Shown: positions 36,815 through 47,455 of the stretch, in pieces | Numbering within the stretch: position 1 is the stretch's first letter | Layout of the letters: every line of letters begins with the position of its first letter | NCBI GenBank assembly: GCA_011109175.1 | Contig: RDEW01000005.1 | Span: forward strand, 1,614,324-1,678,323 | Length of the DNA: 64,000 bases | Direction of reading: 5' to 3' | Source: Dicyema japonicum | Lineage: Eukaryota > Dicyemida > Rhombozoa > Dicyemidae | Notes under the pieces: generated by a model | What the model was told of the DNA's origin: nothing | Seen by the model: the letters and a program-made list of their open reading frames with translations, nothing else | Databases searched by the model: none | Translations under genes and position numbers: made by a program

Positions 36815-38600
36815 TTACAGGTCCATTTTGTATTTGCTAATCAAATCATTTCTGTGATTTATGACCATAATTTTTCTACAATGACAAAAATAAATATACC
36901 CAACGACAAATGTTGCTGTAACCATTAATACGACAAATAAAATAAAAAACACGATTACAGCAACATTTCGTGTTTTAGTGATGACTCTAACAAATACATT
37001 TCTTGGTTTCACAACATCCACTGTGTAAGTTTCCATAAGCCATTTTCTGACTGTCGAAGGCTCCACCGCATAACAGGACCAATTTCCAGCAGCTGTATAT
37101 TTTATGTTAGGGATCTCTAAAGAACCAGAATTTGCGGTTTTTGTGTTCTGGGTTGATTAATTTACAAATTACCAAGGCGATGAAATCCTCGTGGAACCAG
37201 ATTGTGTAGGAATGGGGGAAGAGAGTTCGAAAGTAATCCAAATTGCAATTCAGAGTCACATTCGAATTCATTTCTGCTATTATTTTAGAACTAGCATTTC
37301 CAATGACAGTCACCACGTGTACATCATAAATCTCTGTCATAGAAGATGTCTTTTGTAGCTAAAATTAACCAACAATCTACCTCACAAGTGTATATTCCCT
37401 TATCTGTGAAATCAACTTCTTGTTTAACCAATGTAGTCCCGCAAACCTCTAATCCGACCTTGAATCTCAAAGGCATTCCGTTTTTCTTCCACATTAATTT
37501 ATCCCTTTGTTTTTCTACATCTCCCTCGTTCTGAAAATAAGATTAAAGTTATATACATTGCAGTCAATGAGCATGTTATCTCCAGGGTGAACAACGTGCT
37601 GATTTCTTGCTGTCCACAAACCGAGTTTGAGTGCAACAAGCCGATCTCCTGTCATTTTTAACTTTGCTGGTTCACATTTTATTCCCCCAAAACAGAATGA
37701 TAAATCATAAGAACGTCCAATGCAATTTTCTTTCTTCAAAATACAGTTTCTATAACGAAATCTGGCTGAAGGAGTTTTACAGTCTCCATCAATGCAACTA
37801 CTCCAGGGACTCCAAACTGTCCAACCCTCAAATAAATCAACAAAATTACTCGGGGAACATCAAGACATCGCGGGAAACGAGAAACATCGTGGCACAACTT
37901 CCTCTCAATAATTTCTGTATGAAAACTGCACCTTACAAGTGTATTATTGCCTAATCTGCATTTCCTCGTTCTATAAATATTCTGAAATTTTTAAATTTAG
38001 TTAAACTTGAGTTGTCCCAATATCGTAGAAAACTGCACTATTACACGTGTTTTCGTGACATTCCCACTCACTCCACTCTTCAACGTATATTTTTTTGCAT
38101 TCTCCGACAATGCAAGGAAATTCCTGTTTTATAAACTCTGTCGGACACTAATCAATGCTTAAAACACAAAACTGTTATATTTGATGAGGACTTGAACAAT
38201 ATTTTATCATCGTAATGCTTCCTTCAGCACAATCACGGAATATTTTTTCACGGATATTTTTGGGTGAGCACTTATCGAATGGAGTCCAATCTGTCCAATT
38301 ACCACGTATATTTCCTTCCCCTGAACATTCGGGAGTGTAACATGCCATTTTTATTGTCGATGTGGTTGATCCAAAGCATAATCTATAAATCGTTTAATAT
38401 AAAGGTCACTTATTTCTTATTGTGCAATTGGAAAGTGCGTCACATAAGAGACAATTGCGAGTGTGGTAAACCATCCCATATGGTTCGTCACATTTTCTGG
38501 GGCACTCAGTGAAATTCCAATGATCCCATTTTATCTAAATTTGAAAGTAACACGTGTACGTGCAAATAAGGAATTAATGACTGCGTGAAACCAAAAAATA
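36815..38600 (-). CDS. Type I membrane protein with thrombospondin repeats and two Ig domains (5' end incomplete)
   Basis: Predicted cell-surface adhesion or receptor protein. Introns at 37148-37172, 37359-37380, 37531-37556, 37827-37849, 37982-38006 and 38383-38409 (22-27 nt). In order: TSR-like units WDHWNFTECPRKC, NWTDWTPFDKC, EEWSEWECHENTC and GWTVWSPWSSCIDGDC with RFRYRNC; Ig1 (HPGDNMLIDC, LMWKKNGMP, DKGIYTCE); Ig2 (NSNVTLNC, YTIWFHEDF, AAGNWSCYAVE). One transmembrane helix follows (VAVIVFFILFVVLMVTATFV) and a basic cytoplasmic tail of about 30 residues. UNC5 receptors also combine Ig and TSR but in the opposite order and with a death domain, so this is not UNC5. The signal peptide and first exon were not found, and the junction near 38170 is unresolved. 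Confidence 0.8.
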
Positions 38601-38864
38601 TGATCAAAAACATTAACATTGAAAATATTACCAGCAGTCATATTTCAGCCAATTTATTCCGTAAAAATATTTCCTAACCTGGCAACAATGCCTAACTAAA
38701 ATTAAGTCAGGTCACAATCACACTTGCACCATGTGTCTAAATTTCAAAAATAACTTTATTTAGTTTTTTTAATTACATCACTATTAAATTGTATATTTTC
38801 TTCCATTTTGAGGAAAATTTATTTAACAAAAGTTTCCAAAAATATAAACATCCTTTCCTGACTA

Positions 38865-41220
38865 TCCTCAATGACCGGACGCTCACAAAGGACCCCGACC
38901 CGCAGAAGGGACAGTCCAACATCCCGGACTTTCTCTTTGTTCTCCTTCTATGGCTGGATGTATTTCATGGAATGTTGTTATGGTTTCTTAAACGACCATA
39001 ACCCCATTATGTTGACACTTAGAAGGCCTATTTGTTCACTGTGTTGTTCTACAAAGTTTAACAATTATTTGAAGGCTGACTGGCAAGGTTTCAGGAGCAT
39101 GTGGACAATAGTCTGCTTGACCTTACTACGGTTAATTGTACAGTAGAGAACGGCCAAAATTCTGTCTGCTATCATTTTGAAAGCTGATAAACTATTTATA
39201 CCTGTCGCCTCTTACAAGAAGTTCAATCCAAGATTATCATCGCAAATTGTGTCACTCATCAAGAAACGAGATGCGCTGAAGAGAAACAGGACGCAGTCCA
39301 ATATCTCCTTTTATTCTATACGTTCACTGAATACCAAATTATCTGACTTATCCGAATTAATAACAGACTCAAATGGAGCCTTCTAGTTGGACGACTATGT
39401 CACAAAAACTCTTGTGCCACATTTTGGAAAACGCTAAGAAGGATTAATATTATTAATTAACCCCGGATACACCGAGAAAGAAGTTAAAGTAAACAACTAA
39501 TTAAGTGTATCCAGTTTCCACTTCTACAGAAACAGAGTCCATCCGGAATCAGCATAAAAGGTAAGACGTCCATTACATGCAGTTGTGGAAACCCCTCCCG
39601 TGGAGTGGGGGAGAGCAAATGATCCTTTTTCGTGCCGGCCTGGCACTGGGCGTCACCTAGACAGGTGAATCACATGACGCCACTCTAATAGGAAGAGAGA
39701 GGAGGAACAGACAAACAAGCAGAAAACTTCAACCAATTAGCCACGCAGCACCACATGGCGCCACGCGGCGATCAGCTAAGAAGGATCAATAGCCTTATCA
39801 ATGAGAAGGACTGCGGAACTGATGTCGTTACCCGCAATGCTTCGGAACCCGCTCGCAAACTTGCAAACAAGATTATGAAATACTAAGTATCGATGAGCCA
39901 TGACTTCTTTATTCTCCGCCTTCTTTAAATGCTAAGCAAATAATATATTGCTAAAAGATCTTAAGTTCCATTGATAGAGAGGCTCTGGTCTTGGAGTTGT
40001 GAGTTATTGAGATTACTCTGCCGGTAAACATTATGTTGCTCGTTATAGATCTCTTGGGGTTTCCATGAGGATTTTGAATAACTGTCAAACATTTCCCTCT
40101 TATTAATCATCATGATTGTTATATCGTCAACAACGATTATTCTCTCGTCATTAGAATGAGACCACCAGAGAAAAACAGTGGATTTCTGTTAATGCCGTCA
40201 AATTGACACGCCGTGGTTATGAGCGTTCCACGTTGTCAGAAGACGTTCATATACCTTACACTCGCCTTTATATACCAACATTCTCAGAACAACGATAGTA
40301 TCCTACATGTGCGTGCTTCCACGTGTTTGACGTCTTACGTCCATAACATGATACTGAAATCGATTCTTTTATTGGCAATAATTTTAACAATTTCTAAAAC
40401 AAGGGGTCAGGTTTGGGTTTTTTTTCAACAACAGTTTGCTAATGACAAGTAAGGAATCTTTTAGAATCTCCTTCCGTGACTGTAGCAATTGTTCAGTCAC
40501 ACCTAAGCCGGGTATGTGACTGGCTATCTGCAAATATGTTATGTGTGTCAGCATCTAAATCCCAGTTCACCATTTTCACTACTGATAGAAGATTTAAGGA
40601 TGGACTCGAACTGTTTTTAGAGATACTTCTATCCCTTCTACGCGGACCCAGAAGATTCTTAGGGTAGTTTACGACTCTCTGATGACGTTCTCGAGACACG
40701 TGGAAGAGGTGCTTGCCAATGGTCTTCGGAAATGGAACATTTTAAAAGCGATCATAAATAAGAGCCCCTCCCCCTGCAGCTTGCGTCAACAAGGTCTACC
40801 AACAAGTCAATGTTTTTACTATTGAATATGCCTGCTCCGCCAGGAGATTCTCCATTCCCTCTTCGAGAATTGATCGTTTGAACTTTCTCAGGCATAAAAT
40901 TATGCACCACACTGACATCTCCATTGGCGGCCTCGTTTTAGATGAGACGACGTTGAAGTGAGGGTTTCCTACGTTTTTGCAAGGAACTGGGAAACCCATT
41001 CAAGGAAAAGGTGTCCCATGCAGAGGAATTTCGGTCGGTTATAAAAAAGTGCACGCCGATTGAATTCTATGCAGAAAGAAGAGAAGGCGCTTCCGGAATG
41101 TGGTTGGGTCGTCAGAAGACTAGGCGAAGAGAGTTTGGATGTTGTTGGAGGCTGGGATCACCTAATTAGTTAGTATTGACCTATCTTTCTTGGTGGCCTT
41201 GGAATTAAATATAAATATAA
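38865..41220 (+). pseudogene. LINE-E, long degenerate copy interrupted by SINE-B
   Basis: Starts in the endonuclease C-terminus (PDPQKGQSNIPDFLFV, LNDHNPIMLTL), then the linker (SLIKKRDALKRN, FWKTLRRIN). After the SINE-B insertion at 39445-39774 the frame resumes (SLINEKDCGTDVVTRNA). 39950-40440 is hard to read. RT thumb follows from 40476: VQSHLSRVCDWLSANMLC then VSASKSQFTIFTTDRRF, LRKWNILKAIINKSPSPCSL. The 3' end is GGGATCACCTAATTAGTTAG (41152-41171) and a TAAATATAAATATAA tail. Confidence 0.7.
39445..39774 (-). repeat. SINE-B copy with 12-bp target-site duplication
   Basis: Flanked by identical GCTAAGAAGGAT at 39433-39444 and 39775-39786 (17 bp with one mismatch if extended). On the complement: head GGCGCCATGTGGTGCTGCGT then GGCTAATTGGTTGAAG (A-box-like), body with GGCGTCATGTGATTCACCTG and GCCCAGTGCCAGG. 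The tail is GGATACACTTAATTAGTTG, TTCTTTCTCGGTGTATCCGG and GGTTAATTAATAAT. Inserted into LINE-E, so younger than it. Confidence 0.85.
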
Positions 41221-41224
41221 ACGG

Positions 41225-41750
41225 AATATCTCCGAAAACACTTTTATCTCAATCTTTTGGTAACTATTCTGCCTTCACCTGCTTATGGATACAATTGGAG
41301 TTTTTTCATTCAGATGAAAGAAAGGACAATCCTGCTACTAGAAAAATCGAGAACGGCTATTAAGAAAACTGAGTATGGATCATGAGATGTCACTAAAAAC
41401 AGTTAAAACAGTTATAGATACTGTGGAAGAGAGGATTAGCAAATCAATTTCCTTGTTAAGTTCATTCATTCACTTGCCGATCTAAATGAGACATATAGCG
41501 ATCGAAATAAATAAAATTTTCACGTGGTTTATTTGTTCGTGAAAAAAGCAGCTTACATTTGTAGTTAACCAAGTAACTACTTGACGGTTTCTTTAGTATT
41601 GGCTACGGGATGAGCCTCGAACTTCCGTTTCCAAAACTTGTTGCAAAGAGCAAACACTACAACCAAATAGTTATCAGAAAAGAACTTTAGGGATAACTTC
41701 TTTTTGAGATGCAACGATTAATCAAAAAACTACTACACTTATCAAAGCCA
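41225..41750. other. No gene seen
   Basis: Spacer between LINE-E and SINE-A. No coding or repeat signal recognised. Confidence 0.35.
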
Positions 41751-41754
41751 TATT

Positions 41755-42055
41755 AGCTATAGCTCCGCTCAGGCAGGATACATACTTTATTTAAGTAAAG
41801 AACAGTTATTATAACTAATCGACGAGGGAGAACCAAAGAATGCTCTTCACTTCTTTTTTTTCTTTTAGCTGGGTGTATCTCCTTTATAGACGATTTGGTT
41901 GCGCAGTGAAATGTTTACTGATGTTGACTTCACTCGTCAAGCCAAAGCATCGAGATGCGTAGAACCTTCAACCGAAATGTACATCATTGGGATTCGAACT
42001 AGGGACCTTCAAACCTCTTTCCTGGCGACCGTTGCACTGCGTCACCGATTAATCA
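41755..42055 (-). repeat. SINE-A copy, tRNA-like head well preserved
   Basis: On the complement: GGTGACGCAGTGCAACGGTC (A-box region, 42036-42055), CTAGTTCGAATCCCAATGAT (B-box consensus, about 41983-42002), GTTGAAGGTTCTACGCATCT, GCTTTGGCTTGACGAGTGA. The 3' part is CTTAAATAAAGTATGTATCC. Confidence 0.8.
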
Positions 42056-42447
42056 AATAACTTGGAATAACATGTCAAAACAAATCCACGTGTTTTAAGA
42101 GCTGATGCAAGGACATTTTAAACCTTTAAGGATAAACCAAATACAAATCCGAAGTTGAAATTTTCTAGTCGTTTAAAGCAAAGAATAATGCTTCTTCCAA
42201 CCGATGAAGTCTCATGAGTTCTTGACTCTGAACATTAGGTTTCATCGAAAAAGTCGAACCTTTAATATGGAAGCTAAGTTCTTAGAGCGAGATAAAAGAT
42301 TTTGTTGGGTATTTACTGAGAGGTAACTCTCAGTCGGCTATTAGGGTGATTCTGACCTTTAGCTGCGTATTTCCTAAAATTCCATTTTAAGACAACCCAC
42401 TAAAAATTAATTTTTTATTAAGGAAAGAAAAGAGAGTAAACAGTTAT

Positions 42448-42490
42448 ATAGCGGCTGCCCTGACTGCGTGGCTATTTCCTTTCAGGATGG
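42448..42490 (+). repeat. Repeat C copy, partial
   Basis: AGCGGCTGCCCTGACTGCGT followed by GGCTATTTCCTTTCAGGATG. It is the left half of repeat C only. Confidence 0.5.
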
Positions 42491-42564
42491 CGACCCACTA
42501 AGATATATAATTTATTTAAATTTGAATTGGAGAAATTGAGAAAATATAAAATTTTATCTAAAGA

Positions 42565-42800
42565 ATTAGAGTTAACCCGATGAGAAATCTAAAAGTGCTC
42601 TCAAAAACACTTAAGGACAAAACTGGGAGCCTTGCCACACTTTATGAACAATTTATCCGACCCACGATGACATATGCAAGTCCATCGTGGGCAACTCAGA
42701 TTTCACGCTTCTCGTCCATTAAACTATCCGTAGTCCAGGAGGTTGCAATAAAGTTAATTGGACCAGTTTTTTCTTTCTCTTTGACCCAGTGATCCTGGGG
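42565..42800 (+). pseudogene. LINE-A-like RT thumb fragment
   Basis: Open run MRNLKVLSKTLKDKTGSLAT then LYEQFIRPTMTYASPSWATQ, matching LLYKQFIRTTLNYASPSWAP of the LINE-A element at 62890-62950. About 70 codons only. Confidence 0.65.
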
Positions 42801-42809
42801 TAATAATAA

Positions 42810-43060
42810 TCTACCATGTAAAGGTTGTCCCAATAGTTCTCACTTGAGATGGTGTGGTGACATCTTAAAATATGCAGCCTCAAAGAACATAAGCGAGAGG
42901 ACATGTGGTTATATACAACTATTATCACTAAAGAAGACCTTGGAGAGTATGATTGTCTCATATAGACAGCGAACCAGTCTTTGGTAACACAATTTTCGAG
43001 TCGGAAAATTGATTGAAGACATTTATTACCACTCTGATTTATATGAAACATCCCTTACTC
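42810..43060 (+). pseudogene. LINE-H C-terminal relic
   Basis: Reads YHVKVVPIVLT-stop-DGVVT, then in the next frame KYAASKNISERTCGYIQLLS and LKKTLESM. It is collinear with the minus-strand relic at 6570-7330 (YHGKVKIILVVIT-stop-DGIV ... LESMQAEE). The stop sits in place of the same Trp in both copies. Confidence 0.55.
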
Positions 43061-43451
43061 ATTTTGTCTCATCCGCACTTGACAAAGACGCAAGTATGAT
43101 ACATTCGAAACGACAACTGTCAAATGAGAAAAATTAGTCTTATAAATGGACTTCGGTCAGATTGATATTTTTTATATCTCTTATCCGGGTCAACCTACTA
43201 GTTCTCTACAGAACCAAATATACCCGTCGGATCTCTGGGAGCGTCCACTCTTGGCTGTAACGTTTTTGATAGCCACCGGTTTTTCATTTCATTCGAATGA
43301 ACGGAGGGAAAATAAATGAATAAATAAATGGATATTTTGTTTACTATTTATTTATTATCTATTTAAAACCAAAAATTATCAAATATATTTTAATTTAAAA
43401 ACAAGAGACTTATTAAATAATTAAAATTTATTTAAATTCGAATTTAGTTAC
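43060..43451. other. Upstream region of ORC1
   Basis: AT-rich from 43290. No feature recognised. Confidence 0.3.
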
Positions 43452-45178
43452 ATGTGGAGATCAGATTCGCAGGTAAATATTGACGATTCTCCCGCAAGAA
43501 ATCTTCGCTCAAGAACCGCTTTAAAGTATTCAGTAATAATTCATTGACAGTAAATCTAATAAATCCATCGAATCTACCCTTCAAGAGATTTGTGAGAGAT
43601 CCATAACGCCAGTTAAAAGACGGAAAAAATTAGAATATCCGCACCAGACACCCTCTCCAAAGAAGAAACTGAAACACGAAGAAACTCCGTCTCAGACTCC
43701 CTCGCCAATGAAAATAAGGAAAAAACTAGAAAATCCCTCACAGACGTTTTCGCCTAACACCGTATTCTCAAAATTAAACGAATTAAAAATATCCTCACCG
43801 GCAAACAAGCAAAAATGTGTGAAATCAAAGTCTATCAAATTACTCGATAGCAAATCAGTTTTAATATTTTACTTAAAATAGAAAAATATAGAAAATCTAA
43901 AAATTGCTGCTAAAAAGTACTTGTTAAATATATTTCAGACTCCACGGATCGGCGATCCCAAACGTCCTCGTGAGTCGAGACTCTGAATTCCAACAGATTG
44001 AGCAGTTCATCGAGTCCCAATTGAAATCTTTGAATGGAGGGTACCACTGATATTAATTTTAGCTGTTTGTACGTCTCAGGAGTTCCCGGGAGTGGTAAAA
44101 CCGCGACTGTGACTAGGGTGGTCCACATGTTACAGAAGAAGAATTCTTCCAGACTAAAACTGTTGGAAGTAAACTGCATGAATATCTCAGAGCCAAAACA
44201 AATTGACTGTCACATCCACCAGTTGTTATTCTTAATATTTTGGCCTTATTTAGAAAGAAAGCTTCCCCAACAAATGCTCTGGAGACTTTGACCAGACATT
44301 TTTCGTCTGTGAGCGAATATAAATGGCCAAAATTGTTCCTTATTCTTGATGAGGTTGTTTTGCGACTGATTTAGATGGATTTGTTGTGGACTCGGCGACA
44401 GGATGTGTTATACAACATGTTCGACTGGCCCTCGCAGTCATCACTGGCAGTAATAGCCATCTCCAACACGATCGACCTTCCAGAACGTCTCCTAAGTCAT
44501 CGAGTGGCCAGCAGACTAGTTTTTGGTTAATTTACTGTCCTAGGGGCCAAATCGGGTTTCTTTTAAGCCTTACATGTTTTCGGAGCTCAAATGTATTGTC
44601 ATGCAGCGAGTTAGGGACCTGGAGGTATTCGAAGAAGAAGCTATCGAGTTTGCTTCTCGGAAGATCTCCTCAGTATCGGGAGATGCCCGTAGCATTCTTT
44701 CCGTCTGCCGAAGACTCATCGAGGCCCGACTTCTGGACCTTGAAACCGATTCTGTTTGTCGAAGGGGTAAGATTGGAATTCGTGATATGGACGAAATTTT
44801 TGCAAAAATTCACAATTCTTCAAAAATATCAGCAATTCGGTTTCCAAAGCTATTATTTACCGTCCTAGTAATTTGTCTACTGTAGAGAAAATAGCATTAC
44901 GCAGTTTGGTCAGTGCACAGAGAAGCCTCTCCGCTGATTTCGTACCAATGCATGCCTTTTATACTCGTTTTGTCGATGCATGTAGGACCGAGGGTATTTT
45001 GTGGTTGGTAATATCTTCAGGGCATCAATTTGGTACCAGTCATTCGCATTTCATGAGTGTTGTGTTCAGTTTGTCTGCTTCGTCTGTTATTACGGTAGAG
45101 GATACGCGTAATGGTAGCTGTAAATTTGTTGTGTCCTCAAATATTTCTTTCGATGATGTATTACTGGCACTTTTGTGA
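43452..45178 (+). CDS. ORC1: Origin recognition complex subunit 1
   Basis: AAA+ ATPase subunit of the complex that marks replication origins and, with CDC6, loads MCM. Nine GT-AG introns (43526-43550, 43858-43881, 43917-43938, 44041-44062, 44225-44253, 44354-44374, 44519-44543, 44840-44868, 44994-45020; 21-29 nt) leave exactly 501 codons. The N-terminal 130 residues are basic, with repeated [15 protein letters not shown] and QTFSPN, good CDK-type sites. The AAA+ module follows: [17 protein letters not shown], Walker [11 protein letters not shown], Walker B LFLILDEMD, sensor 1 [22 protein letters not shown], and sensor 2 region [16 protein letters not shown] winged-helix end follows ([19 protein letters not shown]). 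Human ORC1 is 861 aa; the BAH domain is absent here, and the compact length suggests true loss. Confidence 0.93.
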
Positions 45179-45595
45179 CATTATTATAAAACTCTTCATT
45201 GTATTTTAGTCTGCTATTGAGGTCATGGTATTTGTTGATTTGGCTATATTGAATTACTCATGGTCAGGGGAATTTTAGATTGAACGGGGGTTACTTTCTA
45301 ATGTGAACTAATGTGAATGCTCCTCTTTTATCATGTATTTGCTATCTCTACTTTATGATAGCGTTTACTATCTAAATAAAAAACAAATACAAAAAATTAG
45401 AGTTTTGGGGGAGAAGCCCGGACTGCATGACTATACTCAATCTAGGCTGCGAGAGGAACACGCTGTATAGCCAGCAGCAGTCACAGATGTCCTATGAGTG
45501 GGTTGAGATTAAATTTCCAAGTATTTTGAAAAAAATGTAGGACAAATGTCTGAAGACTCTGAAGGTTTCCATGGCAAGAGGAATAAAGTCACTTA
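45179..45595. other. 3' flank of ORC1 with a diverged repeat C copy
   Basis: AT-rich 3' UTR-like DNA to about 45400, then CCCGGACTGCATGACTATAC and CTGTATAGCCAGCAGCAGTC (45417-45485), a diverged repeat C in plus orientation. Confidence 0.4.
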
Positions 45596-45599
45596 ACTG

Positions 45600-46712
45600 A
45601 GGAGGTCAGCATACTTCTGACGCTTCAATGTTTGGTCATCTAGCGATTCAACATGCATTGGCGGAGTTGAGGGAGGCTGCTCGAAGCAAAAGTGTCCGTA
45701 GACGTGACATCCTATCTCTGTCGGTATTCCTTCTTTCCAAATACTCCACTTGGATGGCTTTATGAGGTTCAGGACAACAAACAAGGACGGCGGTGTTTGT
45801 TAGTGGACAATAACTTTTGGAAAGATTTTCGGCAAACAACCAAAACCAACTGCGGACTGAATTTTGTAATCTTCCTGCTTTTGAAAAAGCGTAGCTCAAC
45901 ACCAAGCCGTAGTCCATCTCATAATGAGGATGGCTTAAGAATGAGCAACCAGAAAAATAGAACTCTTGCAGGTAATCCTGGCAGATAGCCTCTTGAAGAC
46001 CAAGTCGACAGCACCTAGACGAACTCAGTTTTCTTTCTCGTCAAAAGCGATCAGGTTAGCGAAGAATAGGACTTGTAGGACTACCTCATCTAGACCCCGA
46101 GAGAATCTGGTTCGTAAGTGAAGTGATAAATGATATAAGACACAGTCGGATCTCCAACAGACAGAGGAATCAGATCTTTCAAATGGTAGAGTCTACGCTC
46201 TTGGCGATTAGGGAGCTCACTTTGAATGCGATAGGTCGCAGAATGTGAGAGAAGGGGATGAACAAATATGGTAAGTGTCCATAGATGATATGCATGGCCG
46301 CTCGAATAAGAGAGCGTTAAGACAAGACGAGTTTCTCCTTCAAATATTTTCCTACAAACCTAGAAGAAACCCGCTTCTTCATTCGAAGCTCAATTTCAGG
46401 ACTTTCATATTTGATTACGGAAAACTGGGTTGTCGCAAAGGTCCGAGAGAATCCCTTTTCAATCAAAATCACGGTTGCGAGAGATACCGAGAGCAGAAGG
46501 AGCGAAACTGGAATTGAATAATGTTCTGACATTAAAGTAAAAATTGACATTGGATCCAAAGATGTGAATAGAGTATTTTTCATCTTTTCATGAAAAAATT
46601 CGGAAAAACTATCCTTTAATCCCGAACTCGAAGGTACAATGGATAAAAGATAAGTTAGCCAGAAAAGAAGAATAAAAAAAATTTCTAGAGGTTCCAGCTT
46701 CGAGGTCAGCAA
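45600..46712 (-). CDS. TMEM209: TMEM209-like nuclear-envelope protein
   Basis: Human TMEM209 is a two-pass nuclear-envelope protein that interacts with NUP205. Here the first exon from 46712 encodes two membrane helices (IFFILLFWLTYLLSIV and IPVSLLLLSVSLATVIL), then TFATTQFSVIKYESPE, matching the segment after TM2. Further exons: RRLYHLKDLIPLSVGDPTVS then YIIYHFTYEPDSLG (matching the [29 protein letters not shown] region), DEVVLQVLFFANLIAFDEKE, then FYFSGCSFLSHPHYEMDYGL, aligned with FCIYQSAINPPHYELIY. Shorter than human (561 aa), mostly in the central linker. Introns near 46370 and 46000, and the last exon, are unresolved; one junction near 46090 looks like a single missing base. It faces ORC1 tail to tail. 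Confidence 0.6.
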
Positions 46713-46824
46713 GTGACATTATTTTTCAATTAAAATTATTTTTTGAATTTATTCTTCATAAGGAATTTTCACCTTAAGCTACGAATCCCTTTTCTTCTGC
46801 GGTCAGCCCCATTTTTAAAGTAAG

Positions 46825-47065
46825 TGAACTTCTTAAGAGCCATCGTCGAAAAGTTGAGGACTGTCATTGAAGAAACACTCAATATTTCTTTTGATAAAAC
46901 TGACTGGATCCAATACAAACTCCCCCTTCGCTAAGAAGGAATCGGAGTACACTCACCACTAGAACTAGCCCTACCGGCCAAATTATTATATGTGCGATTT
47001 TGGGCTTTAAACAAGCACTTTTTCTGGATGCCTTTCAGGAATCTTTTCATATAGTTTAGTCTATA
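46825..47065 (+). pseudogene. LINE-G fragment
   Basis: Reads LNISFDKTDWIQYKLPL, then GIGVHSPLELALPAKLL in the next frames, matching LRFDELSWTQCKLPSSLGGV and ISSALEIAHPAYL of the relic at 34320-34440. Confidence 0.6.
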
Positions 47066-47455
47066 CAAGTTAGAACAAAAGACAAAATTTCATAGAAAAG
47101 AGTTTGTGTAAGAGAGTATTAAAAGTCGAGTAATTAAGCTATGAGCACTGCAAAACATCGTGCACCTGTTAAAGTCTGCCAGGATTACTTGATTAGTCGG
47201 TTTGACTCTTTCTCTTTTGATGTCCCCTTTTCGGGATTTAATAATAATCCCATTTTCTAGATTCGTTGCATTCTTCTCGTGATTTTCAAGAGAGCCCGCC
47301 ATTTTCTATATGTGCCTTTGCATTCAAAAATCCAAACTCGTTTTTCCGCTTTAACGTCTTTGATACAAAACAGTATCAGCGAGAAAACAAGACCAAGGGT
47401 TGGATCGAAGTCCTTAATTATTATTATTAGAAAGCACTCCCGCGAAAACATAAAA

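Noticed and set aside
36815-38600. UNC5 netrin receptor
   Set aside because: Domain order is reversed (TSR before Ig) and the cytoplasmic part is about 30 residues, with no ZU5 or death domain.
40213-40452. Possible small secreted protein (hydrophobic run ILLLAIILTI)
   Set aside because: It lies inside the degenerate LINE-E copy, has no family resemblance and no splice support.
43917-43938. A 16-nt intron in ORC1 at 43923-43938
   Set aside because: A 22-nt intron with the donor six bases upstream gives an equally open frame and a better alignment (AAKKLHGSAIP to ARRRLHTSTVP).
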